39,907 bases of DNA, from NCBI GenBank assembly GCA_913776885.1, contig CAJYQC010000213.1, positions 1 through 39,907 of the forward strand, in the 5' to 3' direction. The stretch comes from an uncultured Variovorax sp. Its GTDB lineage: Bacteria > Pseudomonadota > Gammaproteobacteria > Burkholderiales > Burkholderiaceae_C. A model generated the notes under the pieces. That model saw only the letters and a list, made by a program, of their open reading frames with translations, made no database searches and was not told the origin of the DNA. Of this stretch, positions 1-8,174 are shown one piece after another; position 1 is the stretch's first letter; each line of letters opens with the position of its first letter. The translations under genes and the position numbers were made by a program.

Positions 1-148
1 CGACGATGTCCTTCGTCGGGTACATCGGTGCGCCGCCGACCATCGGGTTCGACATGCCGCTGCTACTGCTGCTGCCGCTCATGCCCATGCCGCCTGCGCA
101 GGCTGCGAGAAGGACAGAGACGCTGGCTGCGATCACGAGTTTCTTCAT
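1..148 (-). CDS. Lipoprotein, probably fasciclin-domain (partial, 5' part only)
   Basis: The gene starts at 148 on the minus strand and runs off the left edge, so only 49 codons are visible. They begin MKKLVIAASVSVLLAACAGG: a basic n-region, a hydrophobic stretch and a lipobox (LLAAC) with the lipidated Cys at residue 17. A Gly/Ser/Met-rich linker follows, and then residues MYPTKDIV. In Comamonadaceae proteins I remember, this linker and 'PTKxIV' lead into a fasciclin (FAS1) adhesion domain, but that domain lies outside the window. A GGAG Shine-Dalgarno sits 6 bases upstream. The lipoprotein call is sound; the fasciclin call is an inference from memory. Confidence 0.6.
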   Translation of the reverse strand, partial: MKKLVIAASVSVLLAACAGGMGMSGSSSSSGMSNPMVGGAPMYPTKDIV

Positions 149-506
149 TGAAGTCTCCTGGAAAGAAAGATGGATGTTCTCGAGGCTCTCTGTGGAAACC
201 GCCAACAGCTCGGAGGCGCGATGCGCTTGAACCTGATACGTTGGCTGCGCGCGATTGGATTCATTGGGCTGCCACGTAGGCTTTGCGCCACACGAGCGAT
301 ACGCGGCACTTGCGCATCGAACGCGCGCTCGACAGAATCCGCCCTTCGTTTTTCAGCAACAGTTTTTGCTCGCATCTCGCCCGGCGACGATCGACCTCCC
401 TGGCGACACACCCCATCCAATGAACCGTTACCTGAACACCTGACCCGCACACCGACCGCCCCGGCCGGACGTGCATCGCATGCATCCGCCGAGGCCCATC
501 GACAAA
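149..506. other. Gene-free spacer
   Basis: No convincing gene was found in this stretch or in the rest of the gap up to 560. Several open frames cross it on both strands, but they have no ribosome site and look like high-GC shadows. A seven-codon frame (420-443, MNRYLNT) precedes the terminator at 507. The promoter of the minus-strand lipoprotein gene should lie here, but I could not place it. Confidence 0.4.
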
Positions 507-540
507 GGCCCCGCGCAGCCATTCGCCGGGGCTTTTTTGT
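507..540 (+). terminator. Orphan intrinsic terminator
   Basis: A hairpin with stem GCCCCG (508-513) and CGGGGC (527-532) is followed by six T and then GTTTTT on the plus strand. No plus-strand gene lies upstream in the window, so it either ends a small RNA or acts as a leader attenuator for the gene starting at 561. Confidence 0.65.
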
Positions 541-560
541 TTTTCGGAGTGTGTGCACAT

Positions 561-785
561 ATGAGTGCTCAACGAAGGGCCCGCGACGACGACAAGCGTC
601 TGGGCCGGTTCTATTTTTCGGTGCCGAACGCGGCGCCCCGCAACCCCGTGGTGGCCGCGCTGGCACGCCGCGAAGCAGGCCAGAAGGCCGGCCGCCACCT
701 GCGCACCCACAGCGCCGAGCGGCGCGCGCAGAAGGTGGCGCTGCAGAAGACGGCGCGAAGCATCGGGAGGTCCGACGATGCGTGA
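561..785 (+). CDS. Small basic protein of unknown function
   Basis: This is a 74-residue protein starting MSAQRRARDDDKRLGRF, rich in Arg, Lys and Ala, with no signal peptide or membrane segment. I chose the ATG at 561 because an in-frame start further upstream (471) would place the terminator at 507-540 inside the gene. The stop overlaps the start of the next gene by eight bases (ATGCGTGA), so the two are probably translationally coupled. I do not recognise the family. The high positive charge could mean nucleic-acid binding, but nothing in the sequence proves that. Confidence 0.6.
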   Translation: MSAQRRARDDDKRLGRFYFSVPNAAPRNPVVAALARREAGQKAGRHLRTHSAERRAQKVALQKTARSIGRSDDA

Positions 786-1557
786 AGACATGGACAAGGT
801 CATCGTCGAGCGGCCGCGAGGCGGCTGGCGTGTGCAAGGCGATGGACGCAAGTGGCGCAACGGCAAGGAGGCGGGTTCGCGCATCGGCATGAAGCGCGGC
901 TACAAGCACGGGAAGTGGCTCAACGAAAACCTCGCGCCGCTCAGGCGCTGGCTGCACAAGCAGGTGCACCGGCCATGGGACAAAGTATTTGCGGAGCTGT
1001 GCAGCGGCATCGATCGCCGCAGCACGGTGCAGGCGCACATCTTCGAGCACATCGACGACTTCGTGGACCGCGGCGCGGTGATGCGAGATGGCCAAGTGCT
1101 GGTGCGTGCTTCCCGGTGGGGGCGCGGCGATCATGTGCCGCTGGAGGACGCCTCCAGCGTGGAGCTTTTCGTGCATCCGGTCACCGGCATCCTGCTGCCC
1201 AACCGACGCGTCGTGCAGGCGCGGCAGCGCGAACGCGGCGAGAGGAACGGGCAGCATGGAAAGAACGAGGAGCTGTCGTTCGTCGAGATCGACGAACTCA
1301 CGCAATGGCACCGCGTGGACGGCTACTGGTACGAGATCACGCTGGCGCCTACGCCGCCGATGAGGGCTCCGGGCGTCTGGGACAAGCGTTTCGACGTCCT
1401 GCGGCGCTGCTTCGTCAAGACCACCTGCGCATGGGGCCGTCCGGAGTTCGGCGTGTCGAGCAACCGAGCCATGTACGGGCGCGACGACGTCTACGCCGCA
1501 ACCAAGCGCCAGCTCAGCCGCAAGGAGATCCGCGCGCGCCTGGGCGAAGACGGCTGA
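778..1557 (+). CDS. Conserved-looking protein of unknown function (259 aa)
   Basis: The start at 778 has a good Shine-Dalgarno (GGGAGG, 765-770) and overlaps the end of the preceding small basic gene. The protein is soluble and basic. The region around residues 45-85 includes LNENLAPLRRWLHKQVHRPW and then KVFAELCSGID; I recall similar sequences in uncharacterised bacterial proteins, but no function is attached to them. A second conserved-looking stretch near residues 180-200 is rich in aromatic residues (WHRVDGYWYEI). There is no signal peptide or catalytic motif that I can name. Coupling suggests that it works with the 74-residue partner. Confidence 0.65.
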   Translation: MREDMDKVIVERPRGGWRVQGDGRKWRNGKEAGSRIGMKRGYKHGKWLNENLAPLRRWLHKQVHRPWDKVFAELCSGIDRRSTVQAHIFEHIDDFVDRGAVMRDGQVLVRASRWGRGDHVPLEDASSVELFVHPVTGILLPNRRVVQARQRERGERNGQHGKNEELSFVEIDELTQWHRVDGYWYEITLAPTPPMRAPGVWDKRFDVLRRCFVKTTCAWGRPEFGVSSNRAMYGRDDVYAATKRQLSRKEIRARLGEDG

Positions 1558-1632
1558 CGCCGTTCGTCAGGTAGAGCGAAGTCGCGTCGCGCATGATGAG
1601 GCGCCCGCGTTGTCGCCGATGAAAGAAGCACG

Positions 1633-2070
1633 ATGAACCTCACCGCCTCCAACTGGTTTCTATGGGCCGCCCCGTCGGCCGTCTTCGCCGCGCTGACGGC
1701 CATCCTCGCCAAGCTCGGGCTGGCCGGCGTCGATTCCGACATGGCGACGCTGGTGCGCACGGTGGTCATCTTCGCGGTCCTGCTGGTCTTCGTGAACGGC
1801 ACCGGCAAGTGGACGAACCCGCTGCAGCTGTCGCCGCGCACCTGGCTCTTTCTCGTGCTCTCGGGGCTTGCGACAGGCGCGTCGTGGGTCTGCTATTTCC
1901 GCGCGCTCAAGGTGGGCGACGCATCGCGCGTTGCGCCGGTCGACAAGCTCAGCGTGGTGCTGGTGGTGCTGTTTGCCGTGATGTTCCTCGGCGAGCGCCC
2001 CTCGGGCCGCGAATGGGCGGGCGTGGCGATGATCGCGGGCGGCGTGCTGATGCTGGCGATCAAGCGCTGA
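1633..2070 (+). CDS. Single-domain EamA/DMT family transporter
   Basis: This 145-residue membrane protein has about five hydrophobic helices (residues about 8-30, 37-56, 73-94, 100-119 and 124-143). It corresponds to a single EamA domain, half the size of the usual ten-helix drug/metabolite transporter; such short forms are thought to work as dimers. The sequence ASWVCYFRALKVGDASRVAP near residues 79-98, followed by PVDKLS, is typical of the group. The substrate cannot be told. The 3' end overlaps the stop of the converging MFS gene by about 11 bases, and no terminator separates them. Confidence 0.8.
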   Translation: MNLTASNWFLWAAPSAVFAALTAILAKLGLAGVDSDMATLVRTVVIFAVLLVFVNGTGKWTNPLQLSPRTWLFLVLSGLATGASWVCYFRALKVGDASRVAPVDKLSVVLVVLFAVMFLGERPSGREWAGVAMIAGGVLMLAIKR

Positions 2071-3376
2071 GCTGCGCCGGCGGCCGCGCGTGCGCACGTG
2101 GCAGCAGGAAGAACGCCAGGTTGCCCGCGGCGAGCATGCCGGCTACCGTGAGGAACACCGCGCGGAACGGCTCGACGCCGTTCGCCACGCCCCACGACGC
2201 GGCCACGCCGGTGGTCCACTGCATCAGCGAGACGCCGAGGAACATCGCCATGTTCATCAGCGCCATCGCACGCCCCGTCATCGCGGCCGGGTAGGCGTTC
2301 TTGGTGTACGCGTACTGCAGCACGCTGTAGCCCGAGAGAAGGCCATAGACGATCGGCAGGCCGATGTCGATCACGCGCGAATGCGTCAGCGCCATCGCGC
2401 CGAACATCAGCGTGCCCGCGAGCGCGCAGGCCATCATCCAGCGCGTGCGCCGCGCGCCGCCCGGGTCCATGCGGCCGAAGAGCGTGGGGCTGATCATGCC
2501 GGCGACGGTCATCACGAGTGCGACGTTGCCGCTCGCCACCAGCGAGAGGCCGTGCCGCTCGTGCAGCACCGGGCCGAGCCACAGTCCGCGCAGCGTGATG
2601 AAAGCCGCGTACGACACGCAGGCGAAGCACAGCAGCCCCAGCGTGTGCGGCATCGCGAACAGTGGCAGCAGTTCGCGCACGGCCTTGCGCAGCGACTGGC
2701 GCTGCGCCCGTTCCGGCAGCGCGACATCGGCCGCACGCGCAGGCTCGCGCACGCGCCAGAAGATGACCAGCCACGACAGCACCGCGAACGCCGCCAGCAC
2801 CGCATAGCCCACGCGCCATGACGAAGCCTCGATCAGCAGCGCCAGAGGCGTGCCCGTGAACAGGATGCCCATGCCGGCCAGGCTCATCACCAGCCCCGAC
2901 ATGGCGGTGAAGCGCGACGCATCGAAGTGCCGCGCGATGAACACCGTGCAGGCCAGGAAGGCCGGCGCGCAGCCCACGCCGATCAGGGCCTGACCCAGCA
3001 ACAGTGCGTGGAAGTTTGGCGCCATCGCGCACAGCACCGCGCCCGCGATCGCCAGCGGAAACGCCGTCAGCACGGTGCGCCTCACGCCGAAGATGTCGAT
3101 CGACACGCCCATCGCGAGCTGCATGATCCCGAACATGAAGTGGAAGGTGCCAGCCCAGGTGCCAAGCTGCTGCGGCGTGAGCCCGAAGTGGCTGGTGAGC
3201 GGCGTGGCCATCATGGCGCCGACGGTGCGGAAGGCCTGGCTCAGGGCGAAGGCGGTGGCCAGGGCCACGAGCATGGCGGCCGCGGAGGAGGACCAGGGCG
3301 AAGAGCGGGGAAGGCGTGAGCCGGGGCCGGCGTTGCCGGATTGCTCCGCGGGCTTGGGTGCCGCGTTCGGATTCAT
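2060..3376 (-). CDS. MFS transporter, 438 aa
   Basis: A twelve-helix major facilitator with a soluble 30-residue N-terminus. Loop 2-3 carries the MFS-type segment DIFGVRRTVL (residues about 94-103), and helix 4 carries GQALIGVGCAPAF. The cytosolic mid-loop after helix 6 is basic. The protein is a clear paralogue of the transporter at 36415-37662: long stretches match almost residue for residue (ALSQAFRTVGA, QALIGVGCAPAFL, MPHTLG, LRGLWLGP, YPAxxTGRAMA). The substrate is unknown; the family includes anion:cation symporters and drug exporters. It converges on the EamA gene and is divergent from the broken nuclease gene. Confidence 0.85.
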   Translation of the reverse strand: MNPNAAPKPAEQSGNAGPGSRLPRSSPWSSSAAAMLVALATAFALSQAFRTVGAMMATPLTSHFGLTPQQLGTWAGTFHFMFGIMQLAMGVSIDIFGVRRTVLTAFPLAIAGAVLCAMAPNFHALLLGQALIGVGCAPAFLACTVFIARHFDASRFTAMSGLVMSLAGMGILFTGTPLALLIEASSWRVGYAVLAAFAVLSWLVIFWRVREPARAADVALPERAQRQSLRKAVRELLPLFAMPHTLGLLCFACVSYAAFITLRGLWLGPVLHERHGLSLVASGNVALVMTVAGMISPTLFGRMDPGGARRTRWMMACALAGTLMFGAMALTHSRVIDIGLPIVYGLLSGYSVLQYAYTKNAYPAAMTGRAMALMNMAMFLGVSLMQWTTGVAASWGVANGVEPFRAVFLTVAGMLAAGNLAFFLLPRAHARPPAQLSA

Positions 3377-3519
3377 TGGGAGCGAGAAGCCAGGAAGGTT
3401 GGGGCGGTCATGATGCTAGTTGATCATCTTGCTCGTGGTCACGGCGGCGACGCTTGCAAGGACTTGCCCCCGCGAAGAAGGCTGCCTCCATAATTTCTGG
3501 ACAACCCCAGAGTCGCGCA

Positions 3520-4736
3520 TTGCCCAAGACTGACACCCCCTCCCGCTCCAGCTCCCGTGCAGCCAAGCCGGAAGCCAAAAAAGCCGCAAGGCCGCTTTTC
3601 AGCCGCGTTCGCATGATCCTCGATGCAGCGCGCGCCCGCGTGGTCCGCACTGTCAACACCACGCAGGTGGCGGCCAACTGGCTCATAGGGCGCGAGATCG
3701 TCGAGGAGGAGCAGCGAGGTCGGCGTCGGGCGGGCTACGGCGCCAAGCTGCTCGCCGACCTGTCGACACGCCTGACGGCCGAGTTCGGCCGCGGCTATTC
3801 CGCCGACAACCTCGAAGCGTTCCGGCAGTTCTACCTGGACTATCCGCAGTTGATTTCCGAGACGCCGTCTCGGAAATCGGCCGCGGCGGCGGCACTGCCT
3901 CCTCAGACCATTTCCGAGACGGCGTCTCGGAAATCCGGTGACCCGGCGGGCTGGCATCCTGGGACGCTGCATCCGTCTCTCTCTCGTGGAGCCATTACCG
4001 CCAGCTCCTGCGCGCGGCGCGCCCGGAGGCGCGAGCCTTCTACGAGATCGAAGCCATCCGCAGCGCGTGGTCGGTGCGCGAACTGCAACGCCAGATGGCC
4101 AGCCTGCTGTACGACCGGCTGGCCAAGAGCAAGGACAAGAAAAGCCTGATGCGTCTGGCGACGCACGGCCAGGAGGTGATGCAGCCTCTCGATGTCCTGA
4201 AGGACCCGGTGGTGATCGAATTCCTGGACTTGCCCGAATCGCCGAAGCTGGTCGAGTCGAGGCTGGAGCAGGCGCTCATCGAGAACCTGCAGAACTTCCT
4301 GCTCGAGCTGGGCAAGGGCTTTGCATTCGTGTCCCGCCAAGAGCGCATCACCATCGACGGCGACCACTTCTACATCGACCTGGTCTTCTATCACACGGTG
4401 CTCAAGTGCTACGTGCTCATCGATCTCAAGGTCGGCAAGCTCACGCATGGCGACCTCGGCCAGATCCAGCTCTATGTGAACTACTACGACCGCGAGCGTC
4501 GCACCGAAGGCGACAACCCGACGCTGGGAGTCATCCTTTGTCCGGACAAGAACGACGCTGTGGTGAAGTACACCCTGGGCGAGCAGCAGGAGCGCAACAT
4601 CTTCACCAGCCGCTATCAGCTGCACCTGCCGACCGAGAAGGAGCTGGAACGCGAACTGCGCCGCGAACTCCGCCAGCTGTCGATGGACGACGTGCCGCTC
4701 AAGGCGGCTGCCAGGAAGACCAGGCCGCGCGCATGA
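3520..4736 (+). pseudogene. YhcG/DUF1016-type PDDEXK nuclease, frameshifted
   Basis: The first part (TTG at 3520 as likely start, ATG at 3613 as alternative) encodes the DUF1016 N-terminal domain (RVRMILDAARARVVRTVN and LIGREIVEEEQ). The second part, in another frame, is open from 3942 and encodes SWSHYRQLL, then AFYEIEAI, then the PDDEXK nuclease core with FYIDLVFYH and LIDLKVGKL (the D-x-K pair). The frame moves between 3942 and about 3970 by an amount fitting a one-base loss (or two-base gain). The linker just before contains two perfect palindromes. Both domains are otherwise well preserved, so the break is recent, a sequencing error or recoded. Family members are associated with mobile elements and phage defence. 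Confidence 0.85.
3852..3934. repeat. Two perfect palindromes within the YhcG linker
   Basis: Copy 1 spans 3852-3878: arm GATTTCCGAGACG, one C, and the exact reverse complement. Copy 2 spans 3910-3934: arm ATTTCCGAGACG, one G, and the exact reverse complement. They are read in frame as ISETPSRKS and ISETASRKS, the same peptide twice with one change. The copies lie 58 bases apart in the same orientation. Confidence 0.9.
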
Positions 4737-4761
4737 AAAAACGGCACCCGAAGGTGCCGTT
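4736..4761 (-). terminator. Intrinsic terminator of the malate synthase gene
   Basis: The stem AACGGCACC/GGTGCCGTT (4740-4761) has the tetraloop CGAA on the plus strand (TTCG on the minus strand). Read on the minus strand it is followed by six T. It starts at the last base of the converging nuclease gene's stop codon. Confidence 0.85.
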
Positions 4762-4793
4762 CTGGTGATGGAGCCTCGCCCCCAGCGGGCCGA

Positions 4794-6968
4794 TCAGGCC
4801 TCGCCCTTCACCTTCAGGCGCCATGCATGCAGCAGCGGCTCCGTGTACCCGCTCGGCTGCTCGATGCCCTTGAACACCAGGTCCTGCGCCGCCTTGTAGG
4901 CCGCCGAGGTGTCGAAGTGGCCGGCCATCGGCTGGTACAGCGGGTCGCCGGCGTTCTGCTCGTCGACTACCTTGGCCATGCGCTGGAAGGTCTCGTCGAC
5001 CTGGGCCTTGGTGACCACGCCGTGCAGCAGCCAGTTGGCGATGTGCTGGCTGGAGATGCGCAGCGTGGCGCGGTCTTCCATCAGGCCGACGTCGTGGATG
5101 TCGGGCACCTTGGAGCAGCCCACGCCCTGGTCGATCCAGCGCACCACGTAGCCGAGGATGCCCTGCACGTTGTTGTCGATCTCCTGCTGGCGCTCTTCGG
5201 CGGTCCACCTGGCTTCGGCGGCGATCGGCACCTGCAGCAGCGCGTTGAGGATGTTGTCGCGCTCGGCGTCGGCGTCGATCTTCTCCAGCTCCTGCTGCAC
5301 CGCGGTCACGCTGACCTGGTGGTAGTGCAGAGCGTGCAGCGTGGCGGCGGTGGGCGAGGGCACCCAGGCGGTGTTGGCGCCGGCCTTGGGGTGGCCGATC
5401 TTCTGCTCGAGCATGGCGGCCATCAGGTCGGGCATGGCCCACATGCCCTTGCCGATCTGGGCCTTGCCGCGCAGGCCGCTGGACAGGCCGACGAGCACGT
5501 TGTTCTTCTCGTAGGCGCCGATCCACGCGCTGGACTTCATGTCACCCTTGCGGATCATCGGGCCGCCCTGCATGGCGGTGTGCATCTCGTCGCCGGTGCG
5601 GTCGAGGAAGCCGGTGTTGATGAAGGCCACGCGCGCGGCGGCCTCGGCGATGCAGGCCTTCAGGTTCACGCTGGTGCGGCGCTCCTCGTCCATGATGCCC
5701 AGCTTCACGGTGTTGGCGGGCAGGCCCAGCAGCTGCTCGACGCGGCCGAACAGCTCGCTGGCGAAGGCCACTTCGGCCGGGCCGTGCATCTTCGGCTTGA
5801 CGATGTAGATGCTGCCGGTGCGCGAGTTGCCCTTGCGCTTCAGGTCGATGGTGGCGATGGTGGTGGTCACCACGGCGTCGAGGATGCCCTCGGGGATTTC
5901 CTTGCCGCCGTCGTACAGCACGGCGGGGTTGGTCATCAGGTGGCCCACGTTGCGCAGGAACATGAGCGAGCGGCCGTGCAGCTTCACGGGCTTGCCGTCG
6001 GCGCCGGTGTATTCGCGGTCGGCGTTCAGGCCGCGCGTGAAGGTCTTGCCGCCCTTGGTGACTTCTTCGGTCAGCGTGCCTTCGACGATGCCCAGCCAGT
6101 TCGAGTACGCCACCACCTTGTCGGCCGCGTCGACCACGGCCACCGAGTCCTCGAGGTCGAGGATGGTCGAGAGCGCGGCTTCGAGCACCAGGTCGCTCAC
6201 GCCGGCAGGGTCGGTCTTGCCGATGGGCGTGGAGCGGTCGATGCGGATGTCGAGGTGGATGCCGTTGTGCTTCAACAGCACCGACGACGGCGCGGTGGCG
6301 TCGCCCTGGTAGCCGACGAACTGCGAGGGGTCGGCCAGGCCGGTGCTGCTGCTCTGCAGCGCGACGACCAGCTTGCCGTCCTTCACGCTGTAGCCGGTGG
6401 CGTTCTTGTGCGAGCCGTTGTTGAGCGGGGCGGCCTGGTCGAGCACGTTGCGCGCGAACTCGATGACCTTGGCGCCGCGCACCGGGTTGTAGCCCTTGCC
6501 CTTCTCGGCGCCGTCGGTCTCGGGAATGGCGTCGGTGCCGTAAAGCGCGTCGTACAGCGAGCCCCAGCGGGCGTTGGCCGCGTTCAGCGCATAGCGTGCA
6601 TTCAGGATGGGCACCACCAGCTGCGGGCCGGCCTGCAGCGCGAGTTCGGAGTCGACGTTCGCGGTGGTGGCCTTCACGCCCTTGGGCTGCGGCAGCAGAT
6701 AGCCGATCTTCTCGAGGAAGGCGCGGTACGCCGGCATGTCGGCGATGGGGCCGGGGTTCTTCTTGTGCCAGGCGTCGAGCTCTGCCTGCAGGCGGTCGCG
6801 CTCGGCGAGCAGCGCGATGTTCTTCGGCGCGAGGTCGCTGACGATGGCGTCGAAGCCCTTCCAGAAGACGTCGCTGGCCACGCCGCTGGCGGGCAGGACC
6901 TTCTCTTCGATGAAGCGGTGCAGTTCGGTCGCGACCTGGAGTCCGTGGGCGGTGATGCGGGCGGTCAT
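4794..6968 (-). CDS. glcB: Malate synthase G
   Basis: Condenses glyoxylate with acetyl-CoA to malate in the cytosol, the second step of the glyoxylate bypass. The start at 6968 gives [13 protein letters not shown] with a GGAG site; a longer frame reaches 7064 but adds only non-homologous residues. The length of 724 fits the large monomeric G isoform. [15 protein letters not shown] matches the active-site Arg region, and [10 protein letters not shown] places the catalytic Asp at residue 632, close to Asp631 of the E. coli enzyme. The gene stands alone, with its own terminator downstream and a divergent aminotransferase gene upstream. Isocitrate lyase is not in the window. Confidence 0.96.
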   Translation of the reverse strand: MTARITAHGLQVATELHRFIEEKVLPASGVASDVFWKGFDAIVSDLAPKNIALLAERDRLQAELDAWHKKNPGPIADMPAYRAFLEKIGYLLPQPKGVKATTANVDSELALQAGPQLVVPILNARYALNAANARWGSLYDALYGTDAIPETDGAEKGKGYNPVRGAKVIEFARNVLDQAAPLNNGSHKNATGYSVKDGKLVVALQSSSTGLADPSQFVGYQGDATAPSSVLLKHNGIHLDIRIDRSTPIGKTDPAGVSDLVLEAALSTILDLEDSVAVVDAADKVVAYSNWLGIVEGTLTEEVTKGGKTFTRGLNADREYTGADGKPVKLHGRSLMFLRNVGHLMTNPAVLYDGGKEIPEGILDAVVTTTIATIDLKRKGNSRTGSIYIVKPKMHGPAEVAFASELFGRVEQLLGLPANTVKLGIMDEERRTSVNLKACIAEAAARVAFINTGFLDRTGDEMHTAMQGGPMIRKGDMKSSAWIGAYEKNNVLVGLSSGLRGKAQIGKGMWAMPDLMAAMLEQKIGHPKAGANTAWVPSPTAATLHALHYHQVSVTAVQQELEKIDADAERDNILNALLQVPIAAEARWTAEERQQEIDNNVQGILGYVVRWIDQGVGCSKVPDIHDVGLMEDRATLRISSQHIANWLLHGVVTKAQVDETFQRMAKVVDEQNAGDPLYQPMAGHFDTSAAYKAAQDLVFKGIEQPSGYTEPLLHAWRLKVKGEA

Positions 6969-7135
6969 GTGGGTTTCTCCTTGAGAAATATGCAATCCTG
7001 GGTTGGACTTTATTCGATACTTTGCTGGCCAGTAAGAGCCTGAGCCGTGATTTATCCGTGACAAAAATAGAGGTAATCGGCAGGCGGCGCCATGGAATCC
7101 AGAGGGTAGGCACTGACAGATGGCCCACGAGTGCC

Positions 7136-7163
7136 GGATATATTTAAGTTCTTAAATAAATCC
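7136..7163. promoter_or_regulatory. Near-perfect 28-bp palindrome, candidate operator
   Basis: The left half GGATATATTTAAG and right half CTTAAATAAATCC flank a TT centre; the only break in symmetry is one A/A position in each arm. It lies in a short AT-rich patch between glcB and the aminotransferase gene. The size and symmetry fit a dimeric regulator site, but the regulator is unknown. Confidence 0.6.
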
Positions 7164-7184
7164 GCGATTTCCAGCGGCCGCCTC

Positions 7185-8162
7185 ATGATCCTCCTGGCTT
7201 CGAACGAAAACCCCCTGGGCATGCCCGATTCGGCCCGCCGCGCCGCTGCCGAAGCGCTCGCGGGCGCCGGCAACTACCCCGACAGCAACGGCACCGCGCT
7301 GAAGAACGCGCTGGCTTCCCGGCTCGACGTGCCCGCCGACTGGCTCACGCTGGGCAGCGGATCGAGCGAGATCCTCGAGTTGGCGGCGCAGGTGAGCCTG
7401 AAGCCGGGCGAGGGCGTGGTCTATTCCCAGTACGGCTTCATCGTCTACGCGGCGGCCGCGGCGCATGCGCACGCGCACGCCACCGTCGTGCCCTCGCGCA
7501 ATTTCGGGCATGACCTCGACGCCATGCGCGCCGCCATCGGCAGCGACACGAAGCTGGTCTTCGTCGCCAACCCGAACAACCCGACCGGCACCTTCCTCGA
7601 CCCGGCGCCGCTGCTGGCCTTCCTGCAGTCGGTGCCCGCGCACGTGACGGTGCTGCTGGACGAGGCCTACACCGAGTACCTCTCGCCCGCGCAGCGCTAC
7701 GACAGCATCGAGTGGGTGCGGCGCCTGCCCAACCTGATCGTGGCGCGTACTTTTTCCAAGGCCTTCGGGCTGGCGGGGCTGCGCATAGGCTACGGCGTGT
7801 CGCAGCCGGCGCTCACGGCGCGCATGAACGCGCAGCGCCCGCGCTTCAACGTGACGACTCCGGCGCAGGCCGCCGCCGTCGCAGCGCTGGGCGACGCGGA
7901 TTTCCTCGCGCGCACCTACGAGCTCAACACGGCCGGCCGCGACCAGCTCGCGGCCGGCTTCGAGGAGCTGGGCCTCGAACACGTGCCCTCGTCCGGCAAC
8001 TTCCTGATGGTGCGGGTCGGCGACGCCCAGGCCGTGCACGCGCGCCTGCTGGCCGCCGGCATCGAGGTTTCGCTGCTCGGCCCCTACGGCCTGCCCGAGT
8101 GGCTGCGCGTCAGCATCGGGCTGCCCGAGCAGAACCGCGCGGTGCTGGCCGCGCTGCGCTGA
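7185..8162 (+). CDS. HisC-like PLP aminotransferase with short N-terminus
   Basis: A fold-type I aminotransferase resembling histidinol-phosphate aminotransferase. Visible motifs are ASNENPLG at the very start, NYPDSNG (tyrosine that contacts the cofactor), NPNNPTGT, DEAYTEYL, and TFSKAFGLAGLRIGY with the PLP-binding lysine at residue 192. The C-terminal WLRVSIGLPEQN binds the substrate phosphate or carboxylate in the family. Usual HisC proteins have about 30 residues before ASNENP; here they are absent. A GTG at 7131 would add 18 unrelated residues and cross the palindrome at 7136-7163, so I prefer the ATG at 7185. No clear ribosome site is visible for either. The other his genes are absent, so the substrate could be another amino acid. 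Confidence 0.8.
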   Translation: MILLASNENPLGMPDSARRAAAEALAGAGNYPDSNGTALKNALASRLDVPADWLTLGSGSSEILELAAQVSLKPGEGVVYSQYGFIVYAAAAAHAHAHATVVPSRNFGHDLDAMRAAIGSDTKLVFVANPNNPTGTFLDPAPLLAFLQSVPAHVTVLLDEAYTEYLSPAQRYDSIEWVRRLPNLIVARTFSKAFGLAGLRIGYGVSQPALTARMNAQRPRFNVTTPAQAAAVAALGDADFLARTYELNTAGRDQLAAGFEELGLEHVPSSGNFLMVRVGDAQAVHARLLAAGIEVSLLGPYGLPEWLRVSIGLPEQNRAVLAALR

Positions 8163-8174
8163 CCGGTCGCCTGC

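Noticed and set aside
145-1311. A 388-codon minus-strand frame, including a 76-codon basic C-terminal part opposite the 149-374 spacer
   Set aside because: It overlaps the coupled gene pair on the plus strand, has no ribosome site and resembles no protein; the basic tail alone is not convincing.
4827-7043. A 738-codon plus-strand frame opposite malate synthase
   Set aside because: It is antisense to a complete and certain gene, with biased composition and no ribosome site.
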